64,000 nucleotides of DNA, from positions 1-64,000 of the forward strand of contig NZ_JACLAX010000014.1 in NCBI RefSeq assembly GCF_014230355.1, read 5' to 3'. The translations under genes were made by a program, and so were the position numbers. Source of the DNA: Novosphingobium piscinae (GTDB lineage: Bacteria; Pseudomonadota; Alphaproteobacteria; Sphingomonadales; Sphingomonadaceae). The notes beneath the pieces are model-generated. The model made no database searches. It was not told the origin of the DNA and saw only the letters and a list, made by a program, of their open reading frames with translations. Shown here piece after piece: positions 36,102 through 44,923 of the stretch (its first letter is position 1; each line of letters begins with the position of its first letter).

Positions 36102-36641
36102 ATGCTGGAGCTTGATCGTCGTAACCTGCTGGCCGTCGTGGCCGGGCTGATCGGTGCGGCGGCCTTGCCGTCTGGCGCCCTGGCGGCGGCGGCGACACCC
36201 GCGCGGGCCGGGCTCGACCCCGCCACCCGAGCCCTCGTCACGGCCGTGGCCGATACGCTGATCCCGCGCACGGACACCCCCGGGGCCCGCGATGCCGGCG
36301 TGCCGGCCGTTTTCGCCGCCCTGATGCGTGACTGGGCCAGCGCTGAGCGGCGCGCGACGTGCCTCGGCGCACTGCAGGCGATCGACACCGCGGCGCAGAC
36401 CACGGCGGGCCAGCCCTTCGCGCGCCTGTCTCCGGCCCGCCGGACCGCGGTGCTGACCGCCCACGACGCGGCCCGGCTGGGCAGCGACGCCGGCTATACG
36501 ATGACCAAGGAGCTGCTGGTCGCACTCTATTACCTGAGCGAACCAGGGGCCACCCGCGAGTTGCGCTACGAGCATGCGCCGGGGGCCTGGGAGGCATCGA
36601 TCCCGCTGACCGCGCAGACCCGCGCCTGGGCCGGCGCCTGA
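36102..36641 (+). CDS. Gluconate 2-dehydrogenase subunit 3-like protein, Tat-exported
   Basis: A 179-residue small subunit. The Tat-type signal DRRNLLAVVAGLIGAAALPS is followed by a subunit-3 domain (ALVTAVADTLIPRTDTPGAR, DAGVPAVFAALM; GYTMTKELLVALYYLSEPGA). It pairs with the GMC gene 36 bases downstream and would direct that leaderless flavoprotein through the Tat route. The ATG at 36102 has a GGAGGAGGC ribosome site. It is the first gene of the rightward LacI-controlled operon. Confidence 0.87.
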   Translation: MLELDRRNLLAVVAGLIGAAALPSGALAAAATPARAGLDPATRALVTAVADTLIPRTDTPGARDAGVPAVFAALMRDWASAERRATCLGALQAIDTAAQTTAGQPFARLSPARRTAVLTAHDAARLGSDAGYTMTKELLVALYYLSEPGATRELRYEHAPGAWEASIPLTAQTRAWAGA

Positions 36642-36677
36642 ACGCGCCTCAACGTAACAAGAAAGCGGGAGAGACCC

Positions 36678-38363
36678 ATGTTTGACGCGATCGTCATCGG
36701 CTCGGGCATGAGCGGCGGCATGGCCGCCAAGGAACTGTGCGAACGCGGGCTCAAGACGCTGGTGCTCGAACGGGGCCGCAAGCTGGAGCACGGCACCTCC
36801 TACACCGATTCGCTGCAGCCCTGGGAGCTGCCCAATGCCGGCGGCATCCCGGAGGAGGAACTGGCGCGCGACTATCCGATCCAGCGCCAGTGCTACGCGG
36901 TCAACAGCGCGACCCAGCAATACTGGGTGAAGGACAGCGAGCACCCCTACGAGACCCCGGCGGACAAGCCGTTCTCGTGGATCCGCGGCTATCATCTGGG
37001 CGGCCGCTCGATCATGTGGGGCCGCCAGACCTACCGCCTGTCCGAGCTCGATCTGTCCGCCAACGCGCGTGACGGGCACGGGGTCGACTGGCCGATCCGC
37101 TATGCCGATCTGGCCCCGTGGTACGATCATGTCGAACGCTTCATCGGCGTGTCGGGCGAGGCCGAGGGCCTGCCGCAGCTGCCCGACGGGCAGTTCCTCC
37201 CGGCCATGCCGATGACCGATGGCGAGAAGCTGTTCAAGGCCGCGGTCGAGCGCCAGTTCGGCGACCGCAAGGTGATCATGGGGCGCTGCGCCCACCTGAC
37301 CGAGGCGCAGCCGCAGCATACCGAGCTTGGCCGCGCCCCCTGCCAGTACCGCTCGCTGTGCGAGCGGGGCTGCTCCTACGGCGCCTATCACTCGAGCCTG
37401 TCGTCCTCGCTCCCGGCGGCCGAGCGGACCGGCAACCTGACGATCGTCACCGATGCGATCGTCCACTCGATCATCACCGATCCGGCCACCGGCAAGGCGA
37501 CCGGGGTGCGGGTGATCGACCAGAACACCCGCGCCGCGACGACCTACCAGGCGCGGGTCGTGTTCCTCTGCGCCTCGACGATCGGGACCGCCCAGATCCT
37601 GCTCAACTCGGCCTCGGCCGCGCACCCCCGCGGGCTGGCCAATGGCTCGGATCAGGTCGGCCGCAACCTGATGGACCACGTCTACGGGCCGTCGGTGCAG
37701 GCGATCATGGACGGGCCCGAGACCTATTACCGCGGGCGGCGGCCCAACGGCCTCTATATTCCGCGCTACCGCAACATTGCCGGCCAGGAGGAACCCTATG
37801 TCCGCGGGTTCGGGTTCCAGGGCCGGGTGATGCGGCAGGGCTGGCGCCAGATGGCCGGCAGCGCCCCCGCGGTGGGCGCCGCGCTCAAGGACCAGACGCG
37901 CCACCCCGGGCCGTGGCTGGCCGGGCTGGCCGGCTTTGGCGAGATGCTGCCGAATCCGGCCAACCGGGTGACGCTCCATCCGACCCGGACCGATGCCTGG
38001 GGCCTGCCGCAGCTGGTGATCGACTGCAGCCATGGCGAGAACGACCGCGCGATCGGGCGGCAGATGCTCGAGGATGCCAAGGCCATGGTGCGCGCCGCCG
38101 GTGGCCGGATCGTCCGCGAGACCGCGCGGCTGCATCCCCCGGGGCTTGGCATCCACGAGATGGGCACGGCCCGGATGGGGCGCGATCCCGCCACCAGCGT
38201 GCTCAACCGCTACAACCAGGCCCATGAGGTGCCCAACCTGTTCATCACGGATGGTGCGGCGATGGCCTCGAGCGGCTGCCAGAACCCGTCGCTGACCTAT
38301 ATGGCGCTGTCGGCCCGCGCCGCCTATCACGCCGCCGAGTTTCTGAAGGCGGGGACGATCTGA
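36678..38363 (+). CDS. GMC-family FAD oxidoreductase, probable glycoside/sugar dehydrogenase
   Basis: A 561-residue flavoprotein. The FAD motif VIGSGMSGGMAAKELCERGL is at the N-terminus. GYHLGGRSIMWGRQTYRLSE, a cysteine segment CQYRSLCERGCSYG, the active-site HEMGTARMGRD (His) and GCQNPSLTYMALSARAAYHA follow. The architecture fits glucoside 3-dehydrogenase or gluconate dehydrogenase catalytic subunits. No signal peptide is visible, so export with the Tat-bearing small subunit is likely. Position among a GH3, a TIM-barrel isomerase-like protein and a LacI gene suggests oxidation of a glycoside to its 3-keto form. The substrate is unproven. Confidence 0.88.
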   Translation: MFDAIVIGSGMSGGMAAKELCERGLKTLVLERGRKLEHGTSYTDSLQPWELPNAGGIPEEELARDYPIQRQCYAVNSATQQYWVKDSEHPYETPADKPFSWIRGYHLGGRSIMWGRQTYRLSELDLSANARDGHGVDWPIRYADLAPWYDHVERFIGVSGEAEGLPQLPDGQFLPAMPMTDGEKLFKAAVERQFGDRKVIMGRCAHLTEAQPQHTELGRAPCQYRSLCERGCSYGAYHSSLSSSLPAAERTGNLTIVTDAIVHSIITDPATGKATGVRVIDQNTRAATTYQARVVFLCASTIGTAQILLNSASAAHPRGLANGSDQVGRNLMDHVYGPSVQAIMDGPETYYRGRRPNGLYIPRYRNIAGQEEPYVRGFGFQGRVMRQGWRQMAGSAPAVGAALKDQTRHPGPWLAGLAGFGEMLPNPANRVTLHPTRTDAWGLPQLVIDCSHGENDRAIGRQMLEDAKAMVRAAGGRIVRETARLHPPGLGIHEMGTARMGRDPATSVLNRYNQAHEVPNLFITDGAAMASSGCQNPSLTYMALSARAAYHAAEFLKAGTI

Positions 38364-38371
38364 GCAGCGGC

Positions 38372-39454
38372 ATGGCCAGGCCTGTGGTGACCATCCGGGA
38401 TATTGCGCGGCGGGCGGGGGTGTCGATCACCACCGTGTCGCGGACGCTGCGCGAGCCCGCGGTGGTGCGGCCCGACAAGCGCGAGCGCGTCCACCAGGCG
38501 ATCGCCGAGATGAACTACGTGCCCAACGCGATCGCGCAGCAGCTGCGCCGGCCGCGGCACGAGACCGTCATCGTGATCGTGCCGGCGATCGACAATCCGT
38601 TCTTCGCCGACATCGTCCAGAACATCGAGCTGGTCGCGCATGAGCGGGGCTACCGGGTCCTGATCGGTGAGACGCAGAGCCGCCAGGACCGGCTTGACCA
38701 TTATGCCGACATGGTCACTACGCGGCTGGCCGACGGTCTGATCCTGCTCGGCGCGCTGCTGCCCAGCCAAATGCGCGATGCGCGCACCGCCGGGCTGCCA
38801 GCGCCGCTGCCGCTGGTCTTCGCCTGCGAACGCAGCGATTCCGCTTACGGTCCCCACGTGGTGATCGACAACCACGGCGCCGCACGGACCGCGGTGGCCC
38901 ACCTGATCGCCACCGGGTGCCGCCGCATCGCCACGATCACCGGTCCGCTCGACAACCTGCTGTGCCAGGACCGGCTGGCCGGCTACCGCGCCGAACTGGC
39001 CGCGGCCGGGCTGCCGCAGGATCCCGCGCTGGTGGCCGAGGGCGATTTCTCGCTCGGCTCCGGCCGGGCTGCGATGCTCCGGCTGCTGGCCGGCGCGGAC
39101 CGCCCCGACGCGGTGTTCTGCGCCAGCGACCAGATGGCGATCGGCGCGCTGCAGGCGATCGCCGCGGCCGGATTGGCCGTTCCCGGGGATATCGCGGTGG
39201 TCGGCTTCGACGACCTGCCGTTCGGGGCCTTCACCGTTCCCCCGCTGACCACCATCCGCCAGCCCACTGCCGCGATCGGGGCGACCGCGATGCGCATGCT
39301 CGACGCGTTGCTGCATGGCCGCGACCTGCCCGAGCGGACCGTGGTCCTGCCGCACCAGCTGGTCGTGCGCGCCTCGTCGGTCGCCGGGCCGCCGCTCGCC
39401 CCCGACCCGCCTGCTCAACCCGAACCGCCAGACCGACAGGAGACCTTGGCATGA
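38372..39454 (+). CDS. LacI/GalR-family transcriptional regulator
   Basis: A 360-residue repressor. The N-terminal LacI helix-turn-helix (TIRDIARRAGVSITTVSRTL) and hinge (NYVPNAIAQQLRR) precede a sugar-binding periplasmic-protein-like domain (IVPAIDNPFFADIVQNIE; FCASDQMAIGALQAIA; VVGFDDLPFGAF). It starts 8 bases after the GMC stop codon and its TGA overlaps the ATG of the GH3 gene. It is therefore embedded in the operon it probably controls through the TGGAAACGTTGCCA site at 35975-35988. The inducer is likely the glycoside or its sugar product. Confidence 0.93.
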   Translation: MARPVVTIRDIARRAGVSITTVSRTLREPAVVRPDKRERVHQAIAEMNYVPNAIAQQLRRPRHETVIVIVPAIDNPFFADIVQNIELVAHERGYRVLIGETQSRQDRLDHYADMVTTRLADGLILLGALLPSQMRDARTAGLPAPLPLVFACERSDSAYGPHVVIDNHGAARTAVAHLIATGCRRIATITGPLDNLLCQDRLAGYRAELAAAGLPQDPALVAEGDFSLGSGRAAMLRLLAGADRPDAVFCASDQMAIGALQAIAAAGLAVPGDIAVVGFDDLPFGAFTVPPLTTIRQPTAAIGATAMRMLDALLHGRDLPERTVVLPHQLVVRASSVAGPPLAPDPPAQPEPPDRQETLA

Positions 39455-41439
39455 CGAACGCGCTCCCCGGCACCGGGGCGCTGCTTGGCCTCGCCCTCGC
39501 GGCGGCGGTGGCCGCACCGGCCGGTGCGGACCGCGCCGCTGCACCGCGGCAACCCGAGCTGGGCCTGCGCAGCAAGACAGTGATCACGGTGCAGGGGCTG
39601 CGTTTCCGTGATCTCGACGGCGACGGGCGGCTGACTCCCTATGAGGACTGGCGCCTGAGCCCGGCCGCACGCGCGGCCGATCTGGTTCGCCGGATGACCC
39701 TGGCCGAAAAGGCCGGGCAGCTGGTCCACGGCACCCTGCCCGGGCTGGGTGGAGTGGTCGGGCAGTCGGCCGCTGGCTATGATCTGGCTGCGGCGACCCC
39801 GCTGATCCGCGAGCGTCACATCACCAGCTTCATCACCCGCCTGTCGCTGCCCCCGGCGCAAATGGCCGAGCAGGCCAATGCGGTCCAGGCCCTGGCCGAG
39901 GCGGGGCGGCTGGGCATTCCGCTGACGATCAGCGCCGATCCGCGCAACCACTTCCACCACGTGCTGGGTGCGGGCGAGAGCGCGGCCGGGGTGACGCAGT
40001 GGCCCGAGCTGCTCGGCTTCGCCGCGCTCGGCGATCCGGCCCGGGTCTCCGCCTTCGCCGCAATCGCCCGGGCCGAGTATCGTGCGGTGGGCATCCACCA
40101 GGCGCTCAGCCCGCAGGTCGATCTGGCAACCGAGCCGCGCTGGGGCCGCATCACCGGAACCTTCGGTGCCGATGCCGACCTGTCGAGCCGGCTCGGCGGG
40201 GCCTATGTCGCCGGCTTCCAGGGCAGTCCGCGTGGGCTTGCCCCCGACGGGGTGATGACCGTGGTGAAGCACTGGGCCGGTTATGGCGCCCAGCCCGAGG
40301 GCTTCGACGCGCACAATTACTATGGCCGTACCGCGCGGCTCTCCACCGCCCAGCTCGAGCGCCACATCGCCGCCTTCAACGGCGCGCTGGCGGCCGGGAC
40401 CGGTGGGGTCATGCCGACCTATCCGATCATCGTCGGACCGCGTCCCGGGGGCAAGGCGCTCGAGCCCTACGGGGCCGGCTACAGCAAGGTCCTGCTGACC
40501 GACGTGCTGCGCCGCCGGCTTGGCTTCACCGGCATCCTCCTGTCCGACTGGGGCATCACCTCCGATTGCACGCAGCGCTGCCTGGCCCCGACCGCCGAGG
40601 CGCCGCAGCGCCCGCAGGACATCTCGACCGCCTGGGGGGTGGAGAGCCTGACCGTGCCGCAGCGCTTCGCCCTGGGCCTCGCCGCCGGGCTCGACCAGTT
40701 CGGCGGCACGCAGGACACGGCGGCGCTGCTGGCAGCGGTGCAAGCGGGCGGGGTAAGCGAGGCGCGGCTTGACCAGTCGGTCCGCCGGATCCTCGCGGTC
40801 AAGTTCCGCCAGGGCCTGTTCGAGAACCCCTATGTCGATCCGGCGGCCGCCGCCGCGGCGATCGCCGCACCGGCCGGGCATGCCCTCGCGGCGCAGACCC
40901 AGCGCGAGGCGCAGGTGCTGCTGACCAACCGCGGCCTGCTTCCGCTCGACCCGGCGCAGCGGCGGAAGGTCTGGCTGTTCGGCATGGCGCCCGCGGCTGC
41001 CACTGCCGCGGGGCTGACCGTGGTTGCCACCCCGGCCGAGGCCGACTTTGCCCTGATCCGCGCCGAGAGCCCGGCGGAGCTGCTGCACCCCCACCACTTC
41101 TTCGGCGGCCGCCAGAAGGAGGGCCGGCTCGACTTCCGCGATGGCGATCCCGCCTACGAGGCGCTCAAGCAGGCGCGCGCAGCGGGGCGTCCGGTGGTTT
41201 TCGCGCCGTTCCTCGACCGGCCCGCGGTGCTCACCAACGTGGTTGATCAGGCCGATGCGATCCTCGCCAACTTCGGCGCCAGCGACGCCGCAGTGCTCGA
41301 CGTCGTGCTCGGGCGCGCGCGGGCGCGGGGGCGGCTGCCGTTCGAGCTGCCCCGCTCGATGGCCGCGGTCGTGGCGCAGGACCCGGCCGAGCCCGACGAC
41401 AGCCGCGACCCGCTGTTCCCGCGCGGCGCGGGGCTCTAG
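39451..41439 (+). CDS. GH3 beta-glucosidase with EF-hand-like segment, exported
   Basis: A 662-residue GH3 enzyme. After the signal peptide it has an EF-hand-like FRDLDGDGRLTPYEDWRLSP, then the barrel with MTVVKHWAGYGAQPEGFDAH and nucleophile Asp in GILLSDWGITSDC. A short alpha-beta sandwich follows (VLLTNRGLLPLDP; ARGRLPFELPRS). It lacks a clear C-terminal fibronectin-like domain, unlike the GH3 at 25.4-27.7 kb. It would release glucose or a similar residue from beta-glycosides in the periplasm. The start overlaps the lacI stop codon (ATGA), so it is the last gene of the operon. Confidence 0.92.
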   Translation: MTNALPGTGALLGLALAAAVAAPAGADRAAAPRQPELGLRSKTVITVQGLRFRDLDGDGRLTPYEDWRLSPAARAADLVRRMTLAEKAGQLVHGTLPGLGGVVGQSAAGYDLAAATPLIRERHITSFITRLSLPPAQMAEQANAVQALAEAGRLGIPLTISADPRNHFHHVLGAGESAAGVTQWPELLGFAALGDPARVSAFAAIARAEYRAVGIHQALSPQVDLATEPRWGRITGTFGADADLSSRLGGAYVAGFQGSPRGLAPDGVMTVVKHWAGYGAQPEGFDAHNYYGRTARLSTAQLERHIAAFNGALAAGTGGVMPTYPIIVGPRPGGKALEPYGAGYSKVLLTDVLRRRLGFTGILLSDWGITSDCTQRCLAPTAEAPQRPQDISTAWGVESLTVPQRFALGLAAGLDQFGGTQDTAALLAAVQAGGVSEARLDQSVRRILAVKFRQGLFENPYVDPAAAAAAIAAPAGHALAAQTQREAQVLLTNRGLLPLDPAQRRKVWLFGMAPAAATAAGLTVVATPAEADFALIRAESPAELLHPHHFFGGRQKEGRLDFRDGDPAYEALKQARAAGRPVVFAPFLDRPAVLTNVVDQADAILANFGASDAAVLDVVLGRARARGRLPFELPRSMAAVVAQDPAEPDDSRDPLFPRGAGL

Positions 41440-41444
41440 GGACC

Positions 41445-41463
41445 GTTCCCGGGGTACGGGAAC
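41445..41463 (+). terminator. Hairpin after GH3 gene
   Basis: GTTCCCG (41445-41451) pairs with CGGGAAC (41457-41463) around a 5-nt loop, six bases after the stop codon. No U-run follows, so it is a weak terminator candidate. The remaining 225 bp before the next gene show no obvious features. Confidence 0.45.
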
Positions 41464-41688
41464 AGGGCCGGCGCCGCTGCCATCCACGGGAAATGCTCTA
41501 GGGCAAAGCCCGGAGTTGTCCGCCGGGGTGCGGCTCCCCTATGCCGCGCCATCGCTCTATCGCCCCGCCCATCGTTCGCACGGTCGGCCGGGCCAGAAAG
41601 GTCTGTTTCGCATGGTCGTGTCTCTCCCGCTGTCCGGCTGTCACTGCCGGCCCGATCCCCGGTCGCCGGTGCCGCAGGGCCGGCCCGC

Positions 41689-42441
41689 ATGAGCCTGCGG
41701 CTCGAGCGGGCAGGGCCCGTCGCCCGGATCCTGATCGACCGGGCCGGGCGGCGCAATGCCTTCACCCTGGCGATGTGGCAGGCCCTGCCACGGCTGGTCA
41801 ACGAGGCCGAGGCCGATCCGGCGGTGCGGGTGATCGTGCTTGCTGCGGCCGAGGGCGGTCCGTTCAGTGCCGGGGCCGATATCGCCGAAATGCTGGCTCA
41901 CCGTGCCGACCGGGACTGGCTGGCCGCCAACCAGGCGGCGATCAACCACGCACAGTGGACGCTGACCCGCGCCAAGCGGCCGACCCTGGCCTTTCTGGAT
42001 GGCGACTGCATCGGCGGCGGCTGCGCGATCGCGCTGGCCTGCGACCTGCGCCTCGCCACGGCGCGGGCACGGATCGGGATCACCCCGGCGCGGCTCGGGC
42101 TGGTCTATCCGCTGCACGATACCAAGCTGCTGGTCGATCTGGTTGGTCCGGCGCAGGCCAAGCGCCTGCTGTTCACCGGTCGCCTGTTCGACGCGGCCGA
42201 GGCGCTGCGGATCGGGCTGGTCGACGAGCTGGGCGAGAGCCCCGAGGACCTGATCGGGGCGATCGCCGGCAACGCTCCGTCGAGCCTGCTCGCGCTCAAG
42301 AGCTTCGTGCGCCGGGTCCTCGACGGCCAGACCGAGGACGATCCGCACACCCTGCGGATCTTCGCCGACGCCTTCGCCGGACCCGACTTCGCCGAGGGCG
42401 CGGCGGCCTTTCTCGACAAGCGACCGCCGCGTTTCGGGTGA
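41689..42441 (+). CDS. Enoyl-CoA hydratase/isomerase (crotonase) family protein, atypical active site
   Basis: A 250-residue crotonase-fold protein. The oxyanion-hole segments GGPFSAGADIAEM and GDCIGGGCAIALACDLRLA are present. In classical hydratases the second segment reads GGGCE and a second Glu follows in the GxPE region. Here the equivalents are Ala (GGGCAIALACD) and ITPARLGLVYP, so both catalytic glutamates appear to be missing. It is therefore more likely an isomerase, hydrolase or other crotonase-type enzyme than an enoyl-CoA hydratase. The ATG at 41689 is adopted. It stands alone, ahead of a strong hairpin. Confidence 0.8.
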   Translation: MSLRLERAGPVARILIDRAGRRNAFTLAMWQALPRLVNEAEADPAVRVIVLAAAEGGPFSAGADIAEMLAHRADRDWLAANQAAINHAQWTLTRAKRPTLAFLDGDCIGGGCAIALACDLRLATARARIGITPARLGLVYPLHDTKLLVDLVGPAQAKRLLFTGRLFDAAEALRIGLVDELGESPEDLIGAIAGNAPSSLLALKSFVRRVLDGQTEDDPHTLRIFADAFAGPDFAEGAAAFLDKRPPRFG

Positions 42442-42449
42442 GGCGGGTT

Positions 42450-42483
42450 GGAGCGCAACCGGGCCATGGCACGGTTGCGCTCC
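42450..42483 (+). terminator. Strong hairpin after crotonase-family gene
   Basis: GGAGCGCAACCG (42450-42461) and CGGTTGCGCTCC (42472-42483) are perfectly complementary over 12 bp with a 10-nt loop, nine bases after the stop codon. No U-run follows. The rest of the gap up to 42668 becomes noticeably more AT-rich and includes an imperfect dyad TTACCACTGGCAA (42641-42653) that may be an operator for the GH2 gene. Confidence 0.6.
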
Positions 42484-42668
42484 GCCCGGAGTACGCCCGG
42501 CGCAACCGGCAGGCCTGGCGCGACCAGGGCACACGATGGACCGCCGTCCCGTGCAGGTGAACGCAGAACCGCCGAATGTCAGTGCATAAATGGGAGCGGC
42601 GGTGACCGGCCAGACCAAGAAATTGATGATTTGATCTGTTACCACTGGCAAGATAACCGCTCGAGATC

Positions 42669-44813
42669 TTGAAGGTTATCGACTTGCGATACTGTCATTC
42701 AACCCGAATCCTCCTGGGGCTCGTGCTGGCAGTCCTGCTCTGGCCGGTCGCAGGCAGGGCGGATGACAGCCCGACGCGGACCGTCATCTCGCTCGATGCG
42801 GGGTGGATGTTCTATCGCGGCGTGGCCGAGAACGCCCAAGATCCCGGGTTCGACGACAGAGAGTGGACGGCGGTCACTCTGCCGCACACCTTCAATGGCG
42901 CCGATGGCGAGGATGGCGGCAGTTACTTCAGGGGGCCCGGCTGGTACCGGCGGACGATGGTGGTCAAGCAACTGGTGCCGGGACGCAGGGTCTGGCTCCA
43001 GTTTGACGGTGCGGCCCTGACGACCCAGGTCTGGGTCAATGGGCGGAAGGTTGGCGACCACGAAGGCGGGTACGCCGGATTTCGGTTCGATATCACGGCC
43101 GCGCTCCACGCGGGACGCAACACGATCGCCGTCTGTACCGACAACACCCCGTCTCGGTCCGTCACGCCACTGGGCGGTGACTTTACGGTGTTCGGCGGCT
43201 TGTATCGCCACGTCTGGCTGATCGAAGTCCCCGGCGTGCACATCGATCTGGCCGACTTGGGCGGCCCTGGCGTCTATGCCACCGCCAGCAGGCTGGATGC
43301 CAGGCGGGCGACTGTCGAGGTCCGGGTTCGTGTGCGCAATGATGGCCCCGGGGAGGAACGCCTGCCGCTCAACGTGCGCGTCCGAGACCGCGGCGGCCAC
43401 GTCGTTTCGAGTGCCCAGCGCATGATCCACTTGCCTGCGAACATGGGGACATCGACGACCATCGGCCTGTCGATTGACCGGCCGCACCTGTGGCAGGGCC
43501 GCAGCGATCCGTATGTCTATGCGGTGACCGCCGAAATCGGCGCCGATGCGGTCGAGGTTCCCTTGGGACTGCGAACGATCGCTTTCGATCCGAGGCGCGG
43601 GTTCTTGCTCAACGGGCGGTCCTATCCCTTGCACGGGGTGAACCTGTTCCATTCCGGCCGGCCCGGCAAGGGCCTGGCGGTCACCGATCCCGAAGTGGCC
43701 CAGGACATGCAGACGCTGGACGAGCTGGGCGTCACCGGCGTGCGCCTTGCCCACTTTCAACATCCGCAGACAGCCTATGACGAGGCCGATCGCCGAGGCC
43801 TGGCGGTCTGGACCGAACTCGGTCTGAACGGGGTCAGCGATCCGGGCGAGGGATTTTCCCGGAATGCAGCCCAGCAACTGCGGGAGCTGATCCGGCAAAA
43901 CTACAATCATCCGTCGGTCGTGCTGTGGGGCCTGGGGAATGAGGTCTATGCCACGACGCCGGATGTGACGAGCCTGCTCCAAGCGCTCCAGGCGGTTGCC
44001 CACGAGGAGGACAGCTCACGGCCGACAGTCTATGCCCATTGCTGTCAGGCCGACGATCACGACAAGGCGATGGTCACCGACGTGATCGGCTTCAACCGCT
44101 ACTTTGGTTGGTATCCCGGCCAGCAAGGGACCATCGGGACCTGGGCGCAGGGATACCACGCGCAGCACCCGACGCGCGCCTTTGCGGTGAGCGAATATGG
44201 TGCCGGCGCCAGCATCCTGCATCAGCAGCTCAGCCCTCCCGAAGTGAATGTCCCCGGCGGCGGCTGGCATCCGGAACAGGCGCAGACCCGCTATCACATC
44301 GCGAACTGGCGGGACCTGAAGGATCTGGCCTACGTCTGGGGCAAGTTCGTGTGGGTGGCCTTCGATCTTGCCTCGGATGGTCGCCACGAAGGCGATCGGC
44401 CCGGCATCAACGACAAGGGCCTGGTGACCTACGATCGATCCGTGCGCAAAGACGCCTTCCACTGGTACCGGGCCAACTGGTCGGCGGCACCGATGATTCA
44501 TCTGACGGACCGGCGACTGGCCCGGCGCACCGAAGCCCAGACCACAGTTCGCGCCTTCACCAATGAAGCGGAAGCGACACTGACGGTCAACGGCCGGAGC
44601 CTGGGACGCGCCAAGGTGACGGATCGTGTCGTGCAGTGGCAGGGCGTGCCGCTGCAGCAGGGCGAGAACGTGATCGTCGTCAGGACAGCTCACGCCCTCG
44701 ATGAGATGCGGGTGATGCGGATCGGGCCATCAGCCCTGGGGGTATCCGAAGTCCCGCAAACGACGATCCCGCCAGCGCCAGCCCAAGCGGACACCAAGCC
44801 TCCGGGGCAGTAG
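42669..44813 (+). CDS. GH2 glycoside hydrolase (beta-galactosidase/glucuronidase family), exported
   Basis: A 714-residue GH2 enzyme. After a signal peptide (ILLGLVLAVLLWPVAGRA) it has the sugar-binding jelly roll (WTAVTLPHTFNGADGEDGG; VWVNGRKVGDHEGGYAGFRF), an Ig-like domain, the barrel with acid/base Glu425 in WGLGNEVYA and nucleophile Glu509 in VSEYGAGAS, and a C-terminal Ig-like domain. The start is TTG at 42669; no ATG occurs before residue 46, and the signal peptide lies directly after this TTG. Beta-galactosidase activity on hemicellulose side chains would suit the locus, but GH2 specificity varies widely. GC is lower than in the genes to its left. Confidence 0.88.
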   Translation: MKVIDLRYCHSTRILLGLVLAVLLWPVAGRADDSPTRTVISLDAGWMFYRGVAENAQDPGFDDREWTAVTLPHTFNGADGEDGGSYFRGPGWYRRTMVVKQLVPGRRVWLQFDGAALTTQVWVNGRKVGDHEGGYAGFRFDITAALHAGRNTIAVCTDNTPSRSVTPLGGDFTVFGGLYRHVWLIEVPGVHIDLADLGGPGVYATASRLDARRATVEVRVRVRNDGPGEERLPLNVRVRDRGGHVVSSAQRMIHLPANMGTSTTIGLSIDRPHLWQGRSDPYVYAVTAEIGADAVEVPLGLRTIAFDPRRGFLLNGRSYPLHGVNLFHSGRPGKGLAVTDPEVAQDMQTLDELGVTGVRLAHFQHPQTAYDEADRRGLAVWTELGLNGVSDPGEGFSRNAAQQLRELIRQNYNHPSVVLWGLGNEVYATTPDVTSLLQALQAVAHEEDSSRPTVYAHCCQADDHDKAMVTDVIGFNRYFGWYPGQQGTIGTWAQGYHAQHPTRAFAVSEYGAGASILHQQLSPPEVNVPGGGWHPEQAQTRYHIANWRDLKDLAYVWGKFVWVAFDLASDGRHEGDRPGINDKGLVTYDRSVRKDAFHWYRANWSAAPMIHLTDRRLARRTEAQTTVRAFTNEAEATLTVNGRSLGRAKVTDRVVQWQGVPLQQGENVIVVRTAHALDEMRVMRIGPSALGVSEVPQTTIPPAPAQADTKPPGQ

Positions 44814-44923
44814 CCGGTGAGCGCGCGGGTGCTTGGTGAGCGCGAACCCCGCCGGGTGCTGGCGCTGCGGCAGATTCAGCAGGATTGGGTCAGAAGCATG
44901 TCGTCCACCCCGACCGGGCCGGG

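Noticed and set aside
36006..38330. A 774-codon minus-strand open frame opposite the GMC dehydrogenase operon
   Set aside because: Low-complexity Arg/Gly/His-rich composition with no domain, antisense to genes with clear families. It is a GC-bias shadow.
38372..39454. The LacI gene as regulator of the xyloglucan-type locus
   Set aside because: It lies within another operon that has its own palindrome with a different centre (AACGTT rather than AGCGYT). Assigning it to the glycan locus would be unsupported.
44817..44847. Repeated GGTGAGCGCG between the convergent GH2 and esterase genes
   Set aside because: Two short copies only, in a 110-bp convergent gap with no other structure. There is no basis for a functional claim.
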